DNA of 64,000 bases from Treponema sp. (GTDB lineage: Bacteria > Spirochaetota > Spirochaetia > Treponematales > Treponemataceae): positions 1 to 64,000 of the forward strand of contig JAGAZO010000017.1 in the NCBI GenBank assembly GCA_017940005.1, in the 5' to 3' direction. The notes under the pieces are model-generated. The model was not told the origin of the DNA. It ran no database searches and worked only from the letters and a program-made list of their open reading frames with translations. Below, piece by piece: positions 17,359 to 26,273 of this stretch. The stretch's first letter is position 1. Each line of letters opens with the position of its first letter. A program made the position numbers and the translations under genes.

Positions 17359-18393
17359 ATGGAAATAAAACTTGTTAACCTTGCAAAAACATTTGAAACA
17401 GACAAGCATGGTCACGAAATCCACGCTGTTCAAAATATAAGCCTTACCATTCCATCAAATAAAATCTTCGGCATTATCGGAAAAAGTGGTGCAGGCAAGT
17501 CAACGCTCGTGCGTCTGGTAAGCTTACTCGAAAAACCTGATTCCGGTCAAGTATATTATAATCACGAACGCGTTGACAATTTAACAGGCAGCGCGCTCAT
17601 TCAACGCAGACGCAGAATCGGCATGATTTTTCAAAGCTTTGATTTATTCAGCTCGCGCACCGCAGGACAAAATATCGCCTACCCGCTTGAAATATGCGGT
17701 ACGCCCAAAAAAGAAATTGACAAACGTGTGCACGAGCTGCTTGCGCTTGTTGACTTGGCAGACAGGTGTAATGCTCCCATAAGCACGCTCTCTGGTGGAC
17801 AAAAGCAGCGCATTGCAATCGCACGTGCGCTTGCAAACAATCCCGACATACTTTTCTGTGATGAAGCAACAAGCGCACTCGACCCGCAGACAACTGAATC
17901 CATTTTGAATCTTATCCGTAAAATACAAGAGCAGATGAATCTTACCGTCGTGATGATTACGCATCAAATGGAAGTAGTGCGCGACGCATGCAGTCTCGTT
18001 GCAGTTGTTGATGATGGGCGCATTGTTGAACAAGGAGCTGTACAAGATATTTTCCTGCATCCACAAAACCCGGTAACAAAAGATTTTCTCTTGAATCTGG
18101 TGCCAGAAAAATCACACAAACAAAACAGTGATATGGTGCGTTGGTCTGAATGCGGTGGAAAATATACGTTGCGCTTTAAAGACACGCTCACCGACGAACC
18201 AGTTTTAAGCCGTATGGCACACCAATTCAACGTCGAATTCAACATACGTGCAGGCGGCATACAAAAGCTCCCAAACAACAGAGTCGGCACACTTATCACT
18301 GACATTTCAGGTACAAGCGAAGAAGTGACAAAAGCCATTGCATACTTGCAAAGCAACGGTGTGCTTGTCGAAGAAGAACGTACATCGAGGTAA
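17359..18393 (+). CDS. metN: Methionine ABC transporter ATP-binding protein
   Basis: This 344-residue ABC ATPase has Walker A GKSGAGKST near residue 38, the signature LSGGQKQRIAIARAL near 142, Walker B ILFCDEATSALD, and the switch His in ITHQME. The C-terminal 95 residues form a NIL domain (LTDEPVLSRMAHQFNVEFNI), which in MetN binds methionine and gives feedback inhibition. That domain separates it from other amino-acid importers. An AAGG ribosome-binding site lies before the ATG. A metI permease follows 5 nt later. No S-box riboswitch precedes it in this window. Confidence 0.92.
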   Translation: MEIKLVNLAKTFETDKHGHEIHAVQNISLTIPSNKIFGIIGKSGAGKSTLVRLVSLLEKPDSGQVYYNHERVDNLTGSALIQRRRRIGMIFQSFDLFSSRTAGQNIAYPLEICGTPKKEIDKRVHELLALVDLADRCNAPISTLSGGQKQRIAIARALANNPDILFCDEATSALDPQTTESILNLIRKIQEQMNLTVVMITHQMEVVRDACSLVAVVDDGRIVEQGAVQDIFLHPQNPVTKDFLLNLVPEKSHKQNSDMVRWSECGGKYTLRFKDTLTDEPVLSRMAHQFNVEFNIRAGGIQKLPNNRVGTLITDISGTSEEVTKAIAYLQSNGVLVEEERTSR

Positions 18394-18398
18394 AAGAC

Positions 18399-19061
18399 AT
18401 GAACATGCAAAAGATTTTAGAACTTGTGGGCACTGCTACATTGCAAACATTTTTGATGGTTGTTTTTTCAACGCTGTTCAGCCTTATTTTGGGACTGCCG
18501 CTCGGCATTGTATTATGCACAAGCGATCCACAATCGGGCATAAAACCACGCCCAATAGTATATCAAGTATTAACAAGAATTGTAAACGCATTACGCTCGT
18601 TCCCATTCATCATCTTGATGATTTTGCTTTTTCCGTTGTCACGTGTCATTGTGGGTACAAGTATAGGCACTAAAGCAACTATCGTACCGCTTTCAATCGC
18701 TGCAGCTCCGTTTGTGGCGCGCGTCATAGAATCCGCGCTCAAAGAAGTTGACAAAGGCGTTGTGCAAGCTTCTCGCGCAATGGGCTCTACGACAATGCAG
18801 ATTATTTTAAAAGTGCTCATACCGGAAGCGCTTCCCGCGCTTATCGACGGCATTACATTAACAATTATTAATTTAATCGGCTACTCGGCGATGGCAGGCG
18901 CTGTCGGCGGCGGCGGACTTGGCGATTTGGCAATACGCTACGGCTATCAGCGGTTTAGGCCTGAGATTATGGCAATCGCTGTCGTAGTCATTCTGCTCAT
19001 GGTTGAGTTTGTGCAATTTATCGGAACGCAGTTGTCTCACAAAATAGCTTCCACGAGATAA
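18399..19061 (+). CDS. metI: Methionine ABC transporter permease
   Basis: This 220-residue inner-membrane protein has five predicted spanning segments and the permease-ATPase coupling loop EVDKGVVQASRAMGSTTMQIILKVLIPEALPALIDG. GYSAMAGAVGGGGLGDLAIRYGYQRF is the hallmark of MetI. It lies 5 nt after metN and is clearly in the same operon. The binding protein MetQ is not encoded next to it and must lie elsewhere, as the downstream gene is convergent. Confidence 0.93.
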   Translation: MNMQKILELVGTATLQTFLMVVFSTLFSLILGLPLGIVLCTSDPQSGIKPRPIVYQVLTRIVNALRSFPFIILMILLFPLSRVIVGTSIGTKATIVPLSIAAAPFVARVIESALKEVDKGVVQASRAMGSTTMQIILKVLIPEALPALIDGITLTIINLIGYSAMAGAVGGGGLGDLAIRYGYQRFRPEIMAIAVVVILLMVEFVQFIGTQLSHKIASTR

Positions 19062-19063
19062 CG

Positions 19064-20605
19064 CTATTTTGAAGCCGCCATGCATGTCTGCATAAGCGTT
19101 GTGAATAGATATATCCGCTTATACGACAACACTGCCGTGTCGCGTGGAGTCCTGTCAGCAAATTTTTCGATTTCTTTCCAGTTTATAATCATCACAGGAG
19201 CTTTCCGTGCTTCGTCTTCAATCAAATCTTTCATCGTTTTGCCGATTGTGATAAGATGGCGAGTTGCATTCATGATGAACGCTTTTGCCTCATTGTTTGC
19301 GTCGCCCACAAGCCTGTTGATGATTGAAGCTGCATCAGCATCATGTTGTGTGCGCGGGAGCAGTGTTTTGATTTTTATGCCGACAGCACCATCCTCTGCA
19401 AGATTTTGATCGAAAGTGGTAATCGCATCTGATGCTGCAAGCAAATCATTATACGCGTCCGACAACGGTTGCGAAAGCGATGTCTCCGTCCATTTTCCGC
19501 GAATAAGTACAAGCTCACAGTATTCACGTATGTCTGTCTTGCAAAATTCTATTAAAAACGCCTTAAGGTAGTTTAGCGGATCGCAATACAAGTATCTGTG
19601 CAATTTCTTTTTTTCAAGCGTACTGCTGTTTTGCGCCGTGTAACTTTTTAAATATGAAACATCAGACGTATCAAACAGCTTTACGAGAATATCGTTCACT
19701 TTTGAACTTTTTTCTGCCGACTCAAGTTTGCGCATTACAGCTGTTGTTTCAAGCTTAAATTTATTGATAAATGGATCAACAATAGGCGTTTGAGCTTTTC
19801 CTATAGCGGGCAAGTAGTTGGGGTTCGCCGTAATAAGCTGCACCATCATGTCCAATACATTTGAAGTTTGAATATTTTGCAATCGTGCCACTATTTTTTT
19901 CCACACGCCGGGCGAAACAGGTTCTACTCCACGTACATCTTTGAGCATTTTCATAAGCGGTGCCCAATCAACAATTTCCGTCAAGTTACCCATCACCGTT
20001 GAGAAGTCTTTAATGTCATCGGCAACATAGTCACCTGCAATTTTTCCAAATTGCGGCGTAGTATTGAACTGCTTTTCGACAAGCGATGCATCGAATTTTT
20101 TGAGTACAAAATAAAAATCGTACAAGCAAAAATCTTTAAAAAGCATCAGTTCATGGTAGCGCTGCTCTATCATTGTAATGCGCTCCGCAGTAAAATCGCT
20201 CACAAAGGAATCGAGCGCTTCTTGAATATATTTTGTAAGCTGTGCTACAGGCATAGTTTTGCTTTTTTCGGCAATAGCTTCTTCAGTAAGCTGCTCTTCC
20301 AGTTTCCGTTGATTTTCAGAGAGAAAATATTCAATGACAGAATGTTTTATTGCATTTTGATTTTGCGCATTTTGAAACATATTCTGCGCAGGTACAATTA
20401 TCTTGTAAATCTCATACAATAGTTTCGCAAAAGCAGGAAGCACTTCAGAACTTCCTGCTTTATAAAAATGGTAATGCGATTTTGAAAGCCGCTTCGCAAT
20501 CGCTTTTAATTTACGTTTTTTTTCAAATTCAGGATCATCAGAACCGAACAGTGATGCAAATAGATTTTGAAAAAAATTACCACTAGACGATTTTTCTTTT
20601 GCCAT
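19064..20605 (-). CDS. Large spirochaetal cytoplasmic protein, probably DUF5312 family
   Basis: This 513-residue protein lacks a signal peptide and membrane segments and is predicted mostly helical. The N-terminus (SSSGNFFQNLFASLFGSDDPEFEKKRKLKAIAKRL) and overall layout resemble proteins that I recall as restricted to treponemes and annotated DUF5312. No catalytic motif is visible and the function is unknown. It lies immediately downstream of rnfB on the same strand but has its own promoter overlapping the rnfB end. Its -10 box sits 8 nt before the ATG. Confidence 0.65.
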   Translation of the reverse strand: MAKEKSSSGNFFQNLFASLFGSDDPEFEKKRKLKAIAKRLSKSHYHFYKAGSSEVLPAFAKLLYEIYKIIVPAQNMFQNAQNQNAIKHSVIEYFLSENQRKLEEQLTEEAIAEKSKTMPVAQLTKYIQEALDSFVSDFTAERITMIEQRYHELMLFKDFCLYDFYFVLKKFDASLVEKQFNTTPQFGKIAGDYVADDIKDFSTVMGNLTEIVDWAPLMKMLKDVRGVEPVSPGVWKKIVARLQNIQTSNVLDMMVQLITANPNYLPAIGKAQTPIVDPFINKFKLETTAVMRKLESAEKSSKVNDILVKLFDTSDVSYLKSYTAQNSSTLEKKKLHRYLYCDPLNYLKAFLIEFCKTDIREYCELVLIRGKWTETSLSQPLSDAYNDLLAASDAITTFDQNLAEDGAVGIKIKTLLPRTQHDADAASIINRLVGDANNEAKAFIMNATRHLITIGKTMKDLIEDEARKAPVMIINWKEIEKFADRTPRDTAVLSYKRIYLFTTLMQTCMAASK

Positions 20606-20613
20606 ATCTTTAT

Positions 20614-20642
20614 ATTATATGATTATATAATATTTTCGACAA
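20614..20642 (-). promoter_or_regulatory. Promoter of the DUF5312-type gene inside the end of rnfB
   Basis: On the minus strand TTGTCG and TATAAT have a 17-bp spacer. The -35 region lies in the last codons of rnfB. The ATG follows the -10 box after 8 nt, so the leader would be only one or two nucleotides. Confidence 0.5.
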
Positions 20643-21429
20643 GGGCAAGGACATGCGTCGGACAGCCTTCCACGCACGTATTGCAACTGTTGCATAGCGC
20701 ATAATCAACAACGGGAATACCATTTGTCACCTTGATTGCGTGTTGCGGACAGCTGCGTTCACATTTGCCGCATTTTATGCAACCGATTTTGCACGATTTA
20801 AGAATAGCTGCTTTATTTTCGTTGCGGTTTGAACAAAGTGCAATAGCGCCTTTGCGCGACACAGGCACTTTTGAAAAGAGATGCATGGGGCATGTCTTTA
20901 CGCAAACGCCGCAGCCAGTGCATGTTTTTGTGTCCACGTGCGGAAGACCATCGCTTCCCATTGAAAGCGCGCCAAAAGCACACACAGCGACGCAATCGCC
21001 AAATCCAATACAGCCCCACTGGCACATCTTCGTACCATTCACTGCCTGATGAGCTGCAACACATGTGTGCACGCCATTGTAGTAACCACGCGGCATGCAT
21101 TTGTCCTTGCTCCCTTGACATGCAAGAATAACAACTTTATTTTCCGCATCGATTTTTACACCGAGCACATTTGCCACAGCTTGCGCCGTGCTCGCGCCAC
21201 CTGCAGTACAGCCGTCGGCAGGAGCTTTTCCTGCCGCACATGCAGCGGCAAATCCGTCGCATCCGGGATACCCGCAACCGCCACAGTTTGCGCCCGGCAG
21301 CACATCTCTAACCGCAGCCGCCTTTTCGTCAACAGGAACGTAAAAGATTTTTTTGAAAAAGCCGAGCAGCACACCGATTATAAACGCGAGCAAAAACGAT
21401 ACGACAACAGCAATCAATATAGCATTCAT
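20623..21429 (-). CDS. rnfB: Rnf complex iron-sulfur subunit RnfB
   Basis: This 268-residue subunit of the membrane ferredoxin:NAD+ oxidoreductase accepts electrons from ferredoxin. An N-terminal membrane anchor (4-25) is followed by the 4Fe-4S domain GANCGGCGYPGCDGFA. Several further cluster motifs follow: CIGFGDCVAVC, CTGCGVCVKTC, CIKCGKCERSC and CNSCNTCVEGC. The last gene of rnfCDGEAB, it follows rnfA by 55 bp. Confidence 0.95.
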   Translation of the reverse strand: MNAILIAVVVSFLLAFIIGVLLGFFKKIFYVPVDEKAAAVRDVLPGANCGGCGYPGCDGFAAACAAGKAPADGCTAGGASTAQAVANVLGVKIDAENKVVILACQGSKDKCMPRGYYNGVHTCVAAHQAVNGTKMCQWGCIGFGDCVAVCAFGALSMGSDGLPHVDTKTCTGCGVCVKTCPMHLFSKVPVSRKGAIALCSNRNENKAAILKSCKIGCIKCGKCERSCPQHAIKVTNGIPVVDYALCNSCNTCVEGCPTHVLALVENII

Positions 21430-21484
21430 AGCAATCTCCTAGCTTTACGATTTATATATTTTTATGATTCCAACGCCGCTCACG

Positions 21485-22063
21485 TTATTTAATCAATCCA
21501 TTGAAGCCAAGGAACGACAGTGAAAGCAGCCCCGCAGTGATGAACAGAATTGGCTTTCCCTTGACAATTTTTGGAATGGGTGCGCTCTTCATATGTTCGC
21601 GAACGCCCGCCATAATCACCATGGCAATTAAAAATCCTACCGCGGAGCCAAGCGCGTACACGAGTGATTCAATGTACCCATAACTGTATTTATTGATGCA
21701 GTTGATTGTGATAGCGAGCACCGCGCAGTTTGTCGTGATGAGCGCAAGGTAAACGCCCATGGCGCTATACAAACCGGGAATAGATTTTTTCAGATAGAAC
21801 TCGACAAGCTGTACAAGCGCGGCAATCACCAAAATGAATATAAGCGTCTGCAAATACTCCAATCCGAGCGGCACCATGATTCCATTGTAAATTGGCCAAG
21901 TGACTGCTGTTGCAAGCACAATGACAAATGTCGTAGCTATGCCCATGCCCGTCGCCTTATCTGTTTCTGTCGTCATGCCGACAAACGGACAGATTGCAAG
22001 ATATTGAATGAATACAACATTGTCGATGAGCATCGACTTTAAGAAAATATTTATGAAATTCAT
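21485..22063 (-). CDS. rnfA: Rnf complex membrane subunit RnfA
   Basis: This 192-residue inner-membrane protein has six predicted helices. LLIDNVVFIQYLAICPFVGMT and TTNCAVLAITI hold the conserved Cys residues that bind the intramembrane iron-sulfur centre shared with RnfE. Start and stop are coupled to rnfE by a 4-nt ATGA overlap. Confidence 0.94.
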   Translation of the reverse strand: MNFINIFLKSMLIDNVVFIQYLAICPFVGMTTETDKATGMGIATTFVIVLATAVTWPIYNGIMVPLGLEYLQTLIFILVIAALVQLVEFYLKKSIPGLYSAMGVYLALITTNCAVLAITINCINKYSYGYIESLVYALGSAVGFLIAMVIMAGVREHMKSAPIPKIVKGKPILFITAGLLSLSFLGFNGLIK

Positions 22064-22689
22064 GCTGCTGCTCCTTTTGCTTTTTTAGCGTGCACCGCGC
22101 GCTCAACGCCGAGTGTAATTGCGGAGATGATTCCGAACACAAAAAATCCGCCTGGTGCGTTTGAGAAAAATTTTATAGTATATGCCTCCGCAAGCACTTC
22201 CTTTCCTAAAAATGTACCGTTGCCCAAAAGCTCGCGCACAAGCGATATGACGACGAGCACCCATGTGTAGCCGAGCCCCATACCGAACGCGTCAAACAAC
22301 GAGTCGCCGACAGTGCGTTTTGACGCGAATGACTCCACGCGTCCCATGATGATGCAATTTACAACGATGAGCGGCAGGAACACGCCGAGCGCGTCAGAGA
22401 GCGCGGGGATATATGCGTTGAGCAACAGCTGCACAATCGTTGTGAACGCTGCAATCACTATGATGAAAATAGGAAGGCGTATGTCTTCGGGTATCACTTT
22501 ACGGAAAATGCTGATTATCAGCTCGCTCATAACGAGCACGAACATCATTGCAAAGCCCATGCCTATTCCGTTGAATACGTTTGTCGTAACGGCGAGTGAC
22601 GAGCACAGCCCTATGGAAATGACGAGCAGCGGATTTTCTTTTACAAGCCCGTTTGTGAATATTGCAAATTTATGCGATTTTTCTGCCAT
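22060..22689 (-). CDS. rnfE: Rnf complex membrane subunit RnfE
   Basis: This 209-residue integral membrane protein is paralogous to RnfA. FTNGLVKENPLLVISIGLCSSLAVT near the N-terminus and IVVNCIIMGRVESFA carry the conserved Cys pair. The charged tail ends ERAVHAKKAKGAAA. It lies 9 nt after rnfG and overlaps rnfA by 4 nt. RnfA and RnfE form the symmetric core of the complex. Confidence 0.94.
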   Translation of the reverse strand: MAEKSHKFAIFTNGLVKENPLLVISIGLCSSLAVTTNVFNGIGMGFAMMFVLVMSELIISIFRKVIPEDIRLPIFIIVIAAFTTIVQLLLNAYIPALSDALGVFLPLIVVNCIIMGRVESFASKRTVGDSLFDAFGMGLGYTWVLVVISLVRELLGNGTFLGKEVLAEAYTIKFFSNAPGGFFVFGIISAITLGVERAVHAKKAKGAAA

Positions 22690-22698
22690 ATGAATCTC

Positions 22699-23838
22699 CT
22701 ATTCCACCAGATAATGTTCGTTCAATGTGTACGTTGCGCTGCCAGCGGGAGAAGGCGCTCCACCGTACGCTTCCAATGCTACAGCAGCTTCATATGCTGC
22801 GACTTTTACCATGTCTGCGATGCAGTCACTCGATATTGACGCGCCTGCTATGACATCGTAATCTGCATCGGGGCGCAAATCCTGGTCGGCAGATTTTCCC
22901 GCAAACTGGTTGTAAAACGACGGCAGCGCAGTGTTCTGTCCAAGATTCGGCGTGTCGTGCAACCGAATAATGCGCATGCCGAGGATAGTACGCGCTTTGT
23001 CTACAACTGCAACAAGCGTGCCGCCTTCTTCACTGTATGTCTGCCCGCTTACTGCCACAGCAGCTGCAACAACAGCGCCCGCCGTGTCTTTTACGACAAC
23101 TTTTTTGTCAACAATCATGTTGTGCGGGTAGATGGAAGCATCATACAGTACGTCTTCTGTCACAAAGCCGTCGCCAAGTATGTCTGCAAGGGCATCTTCA
23201 AAAGTAAAGAGCGCTGGCTTTTCTGCTACAACAGGTGCGCCTCCTGCTGACGCGCTGCCGCCGTATTTTTCTGCAAGGTATTCGCCCGCGCTGAACGTGC
23301 CTTGCGAAAGCAAATTGCCGACGCTTCTGCTCGTAATCGTTGCACCTGAAATTGCATCGAATGTTTGACCGGGAACAAAGCCGTCGTTTGCATTTTTACC
23401 TGCAAACTGCCCGTAAAACGTTGTGCCGCTTGCAACAGTGAATGACGGGTCACTCGCTTTAAGACCAAAGCCTGGCGAATCGCTGAGCGCGAGGAACTGT
23501 ACGCCTGTTATGATGCGCTCTTTGTCAATGCCCACGAGAATAGTTGCACGCTCGTATGTAGGCCCCGAAACTTGCGCAACAGCGCCAATCACATCGCCGT
23601 CTTTTTTTGCCAGGTACATGTTGTCTATGGTGATTGCAGCGTCTGTGCTCGGTGCAAAATCTGTCACCTTTTCAAAAGCGTCTGCATCTGGAAATACTGT
23701 TTTCATGCCCGCATTCGCTTTTTCTTCTTGATGCTGCGCAATCACAGGAGCGGTAACGTGATTGACAAGCGCAAGGCAAAAACATGCTGCCCCTGCAAAG
23801 ATTGCAAGCGTTAATCCGAGTTTCACTATGTGCTTCAT
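22699..23838 (-). CDS. rnfG: RnfG with two tandem FMN-binding domains
   Basis: RnfG is the extracytoplasmic flavoprotein of the Rnf complex, anchored by one N-terminal helix (about 5-27). Typical RnfG has about 190-215 residues and one FMN_bind domain; this protein has 379 residues and two. The first domain has SDSPGFG (119-125) and the flavinylation motif SGAT (164-167), where the Thr should carry covalent FMN. The second has HDTPNLG (294-300) but AGAS (331-334) in place of SGAT. The two are joined by a Gly/Ala-rich linker near 192-208. It overlaps rnfD by 4 nt. Confidence 0.93.
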   Translation of the reverse strand: MKHIVKLGLTLAIFAGAACFCLALVNHVTAPVIAQHQEEKANAGMKTVFPDADAFEKVTDFAPSTDAAITIDNMYLAKKDGDVIGAVAQVSGPTYERATILVGIDKERIITGVQFLALSDSPGFGLKASDPSFTVASGTTFYGQFAGKNANDGFVPGQTFDAISGATITSRSVGNLLSQGTFSAGEYLAEKYGGSASAGGAPVVAEKPALFTFEDALADILGDGFVTEDVLYDASIYPHNMIVDKKVVVKDTAGAVVAAAVAVSGQTYSEEGGTLVAVVDKARTILGMRIIRLHDTPNLGQNTALPSFYNQFAGKSADQDLRPDADYDVIAGASISSDCIADMVKVAAYEAAVALEAYGGAPSPAGSATYTLNEHYLVE

Positions 23839-24788
23839 TGTGCCGCCTCCTTCTTTGCCGACTTTTTGTAGCCGTATTTGCGCGGCGTCAACTTGTTAAA
23901 AAATGCTGAAAGCGAGTTCATGAACAAAATGGAGAACATGACACCTTCAGGATAGCCGCCGAATTTTCTGATGAGGAATGTGATAAGCCCACAGCCGCAA
24001 CCGAACACAAGTCGCCCGTACCGCGTCACAGGCGTTGTAGCGTAGTCGGTTGCCATGAACACAGCGCCAAAAAGCAGTCCGCCCGAAGCGAGCGATAAAA
24101 GCACATCGCCACCTGTGGCAAGCGTGAGCAGCGCAACTGTTGCAACCATGGCGACAGGCGCGCGCCAGTCAATAATCTGGGTGGTTGCCAAAAATGCAAA
24201 CGAGATGAGTATGAGCAGTTCGCTCGTTTCGCCTATGCAGCCTGCTGTGTTGCCGAGAAAACTTTGCAGTACATCTGCGCTTGCCATGCCGTCTTTGAGT
24301 TGCGAGAGCACTGTTGCACCGCTTACAACGTCAGTTCCCGGAGCAAGCCATGATGCACCCAGCGCTGCGGGAAAACTCACGAATAAAAATGCGCGTCCCG
24401 TCAATGCAGGATTCCACACATTTGCGCCAAGCCCGCCAAAAAATCCTTTTGCAACGATGATTGCAAACGCGTCGCCGAGAAGCACTTGCCAAAACGGAAC
24501 AGTCGGTGGCAGCACGAGCGCGAGCAGCAAGCCTGTTACAACTGCCGAGCAGTCGTCCACTGTGATTTTTTGCTTTGTCAATTTTTGAAAGAGCGCTTCA
24601 AATAAAACTGCTCCCGCCACAGATACAAGTACTGTGATGAGAGCGCGTATGCCGAACAGCATGATGCCATACACTGTTTCCGGTACAAGGGCAAGGATAA
24701 CAGCGCACATGATAAATCGCGTTGTCGTGCCCTCGCTAAAATGCGGAGACGAAGATAAATAAATCTCGTTTTTATCTGATTCAGCCAT
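23835..24788 (-). CDS. rnfD: Rnf complex membrane flavoprotein RnfD
   Basis: This 317-residue integral membrane subunit has the covalent FMN motif SGAT at 156-159 (TDVVSGATVLSQ). GLGANVWNPALTGRAFLF and GGYPEGVMFSILFMN are family signatures. I chose the ATG at 24788, 1 nt of which overlaps the rnfC stop (TAATG) and which has GGAGG upstream; the 41-codon longer frame would lie inside rnfC. RnfD and RnfG place flavins on the outer face of the membrane. Confidence 0.94.
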   Translation of the reverse strand: MAESDKNEIYLSSSPHFSEGTTTRFIMCAVILALVPETVYGIMLFGIRALITVLVSVAGAVLFEALFQKLTKQKITVDDCSAVVTGLLLALVLPPTVPFWQVLLGDAFAIIVAKGFFGGLGANVWNPALTGRAFLFVSFPAALGASWLAPGTDVVSGATVLSQLKDGMASADVLQSFLGNTAGCIGETSELLILISFAFLATTQIIDWRAPVAMVATVALLTLATGGDVLLSLASGGLLFGAVFMATDYATTPVTRYGRLVFGCGCGLITFLIRKFGGYPEGVMFSILFMNSLSAFFNKLTPRKYGYKKSAKKEAAQ

Positions 24789-26140
24789 TAGTTTCCTCCC
24801 GATGTTGCTGCTTTTGCTTCTGCCGCTCTCGCACGCACAGCATTTTTCCCAACGCGGAAATGCTGCACAAGACGTATATGCGCGGGGCAGACATACGCGC
24901 AGCTGCCGCACTCAATGCAATCCATAAGCCCGTATTTTGTCGCATCATCATACTCGTACGCTTTGAGCGAGCGCACCATCAGCACAGGCGTGAGAAAGAG
25001 CGGGCATGCTTCTATACAGCGGCCGCACCCGATGCACGGAGACTCATTGACAAGGTATGTCTCTTTGCGCGAGAGGAACAATACGCCGCTCGTGCCTTTT
25101 ACAACGGGGAACATTGCATTTGTCATTGCAAAGCCCATCATCGGACCGCCTGAAATGATTTTTACCGTTTCGCCTGATTTTAATCTGATAACTTCAGGAA
25201 TCAAATCGCCGACATTTGTGCCTATGGGAACGCACAAGTTCATGGGATTTTCGCACGCACCACCGCTCACCGTAAACGCGCGTTCTACGAGCGGTTTGCC
25301 AAAACGGAACGCATCTGAAATTGCGCACGCAGTTCCCACGTTTGAAACGATACAACCAGTTGCAGCAGGCAGCCCTCCCGAAGGAACTTCTCTGCCAAGC
25401 AATGCGGTGATAAGATTTTTCTCGCATCCTTGAGGATATTTTGTTTTAAGAACGCGCACTTCGATATTGGAAGCAAACGGCGACGTTGCAATTGCGGCAT
25501 TGACAGTTTCAAGCACATCGAGCTTGTTGCTTTCAAGCGCAATTATGCCTTTTACGTTGCCGAGAATGTGCATTTCTATTGCAAGCCCGTCAACCACTTT
25601 TTCCGCCATTTCTTTCAACATGCGATAATCGACAGTGAGGTACGGCTCGCATTCGGCGGCGTTCAAAATCAGATATTCGATTTTTGTATCTGGCGGAGGA
25701 GCGAGTTTTACATGTGTAGGAAACGATGCGCCGCCCATACCGACAATGCCCGCCTCTCGTATTCTTGCGAGCGCTGTCTTTGCATCACATGCAAACGGAT
25801 CAAGTGCTTGCATGTACGCCGTTTCGTCAGAGCCGTCCGCTTCAATAACAACGCATTGCGCTTCTGTGTTGCCAGTAACCATATGCGGCATGATTTTTTT
25901 TACCGTTCCAGTAACTGACGCATGAACAGGTACCGACATGTATTTGTCCGACTTTGCAATCACCTGCCCTTTGACAACGCGGTCGCCAACTTTTACGATG
26001 CAATCGTTTGGCGCGCCGCCCATAGTGACCGGAATAGTCACTTGTTTTGTGGAGGGAAATGCAGCCGTTATTGCAGTATCACGGGAGATTTCCTTATACT
26101 CCGGGGGATAAATGCCACCTCTAAATGTAAACATACGCAT
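24788..26140 (-). CDS. rnfC: Rnf complex NADH-binding subunit RnfC
   Basis: This 450-residue cytoplasmic subunit oxidises or reduces NAD(H) and carries FMN. The N-terminal RnfC barrel-sandwich region (FRGGIYPPEYKE) is followed by GGASFPTHVKL and NAAECEPYLTVDYRML, the nucleotide/FMN site. Two 4Fe-4S clusters sit at CIGCGRCIEACP and CIECGSCAYVCP near the C-terminus. It is first gene of rnfCDGEAB. The -10 box TACAAT ends 7 nt before the ATG at 26140; a second in-frame ATG at 26134 is an alternative start. Confidence 0.95.
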   Translation of the reverse strand: MRMFTFRGGIYPPEYKEISRDTAITAAFPSTKQVTIPVTMGGAPNDCIVKVGDRVVKGQVIAKSDKYMSVPVHASVTGTVKKIMPHMVTGNTEAQCVVIEADGSDETAYMQALDPFACDAKTALARIREAGIVGMGGASFPTHVKLAPPPDTKIEYLILNAAECEPYLTVDYRMLKEMAEKVVDGLAIEMHILGNVKGIIALESNKLDVLETVNAAIATSPFASNIEVRVLKTKYPQGCEKNLITALLGREVPSGGLPAATGCIVSNVGTACAISDAFRFGKPLVERAFTVSGGACENPMNLCVPIGTNVGDLIPEVIRLKSGETVKIISGGPMMGFAMTNAMFPVVKGTSGVLFLSRKETYLVNESPCIGCGRCIEACPLFLTPVLMVRSLKAYEYDDATKYGLMDCIECGSCAYVCPAHIRLVQHFRVGKNAVRARAAEAKAATSGGN

Positions 26141-26147
26141 GCTCTCT

Positions 26148-26176
26148 ATTGTAAAACATATTTTCTATAAGGTCAA
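26148..26176 (-). promoter_or_regulatory. Promoter of the rnf operon, leaderless layout
   Basis: On the minus strand TTGACC (26176-26171) and TACAAT (26153-26148) have a 17-bp spacer, and the rnfC ATG begins 7 nt after the -10 box. The gap AGAGAGC is purine-rich but would itself lie at the transcription start. Confidence 0.7.
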
Positions 26177-26273
26177 ATATTTTTACCGATTTTTTTTATT
26201 TTTCCTAGAACAAATGAAGAAAGTTATGGTATACTTCCATGTATCGTATATATGTATTAATGGAGGATACACA

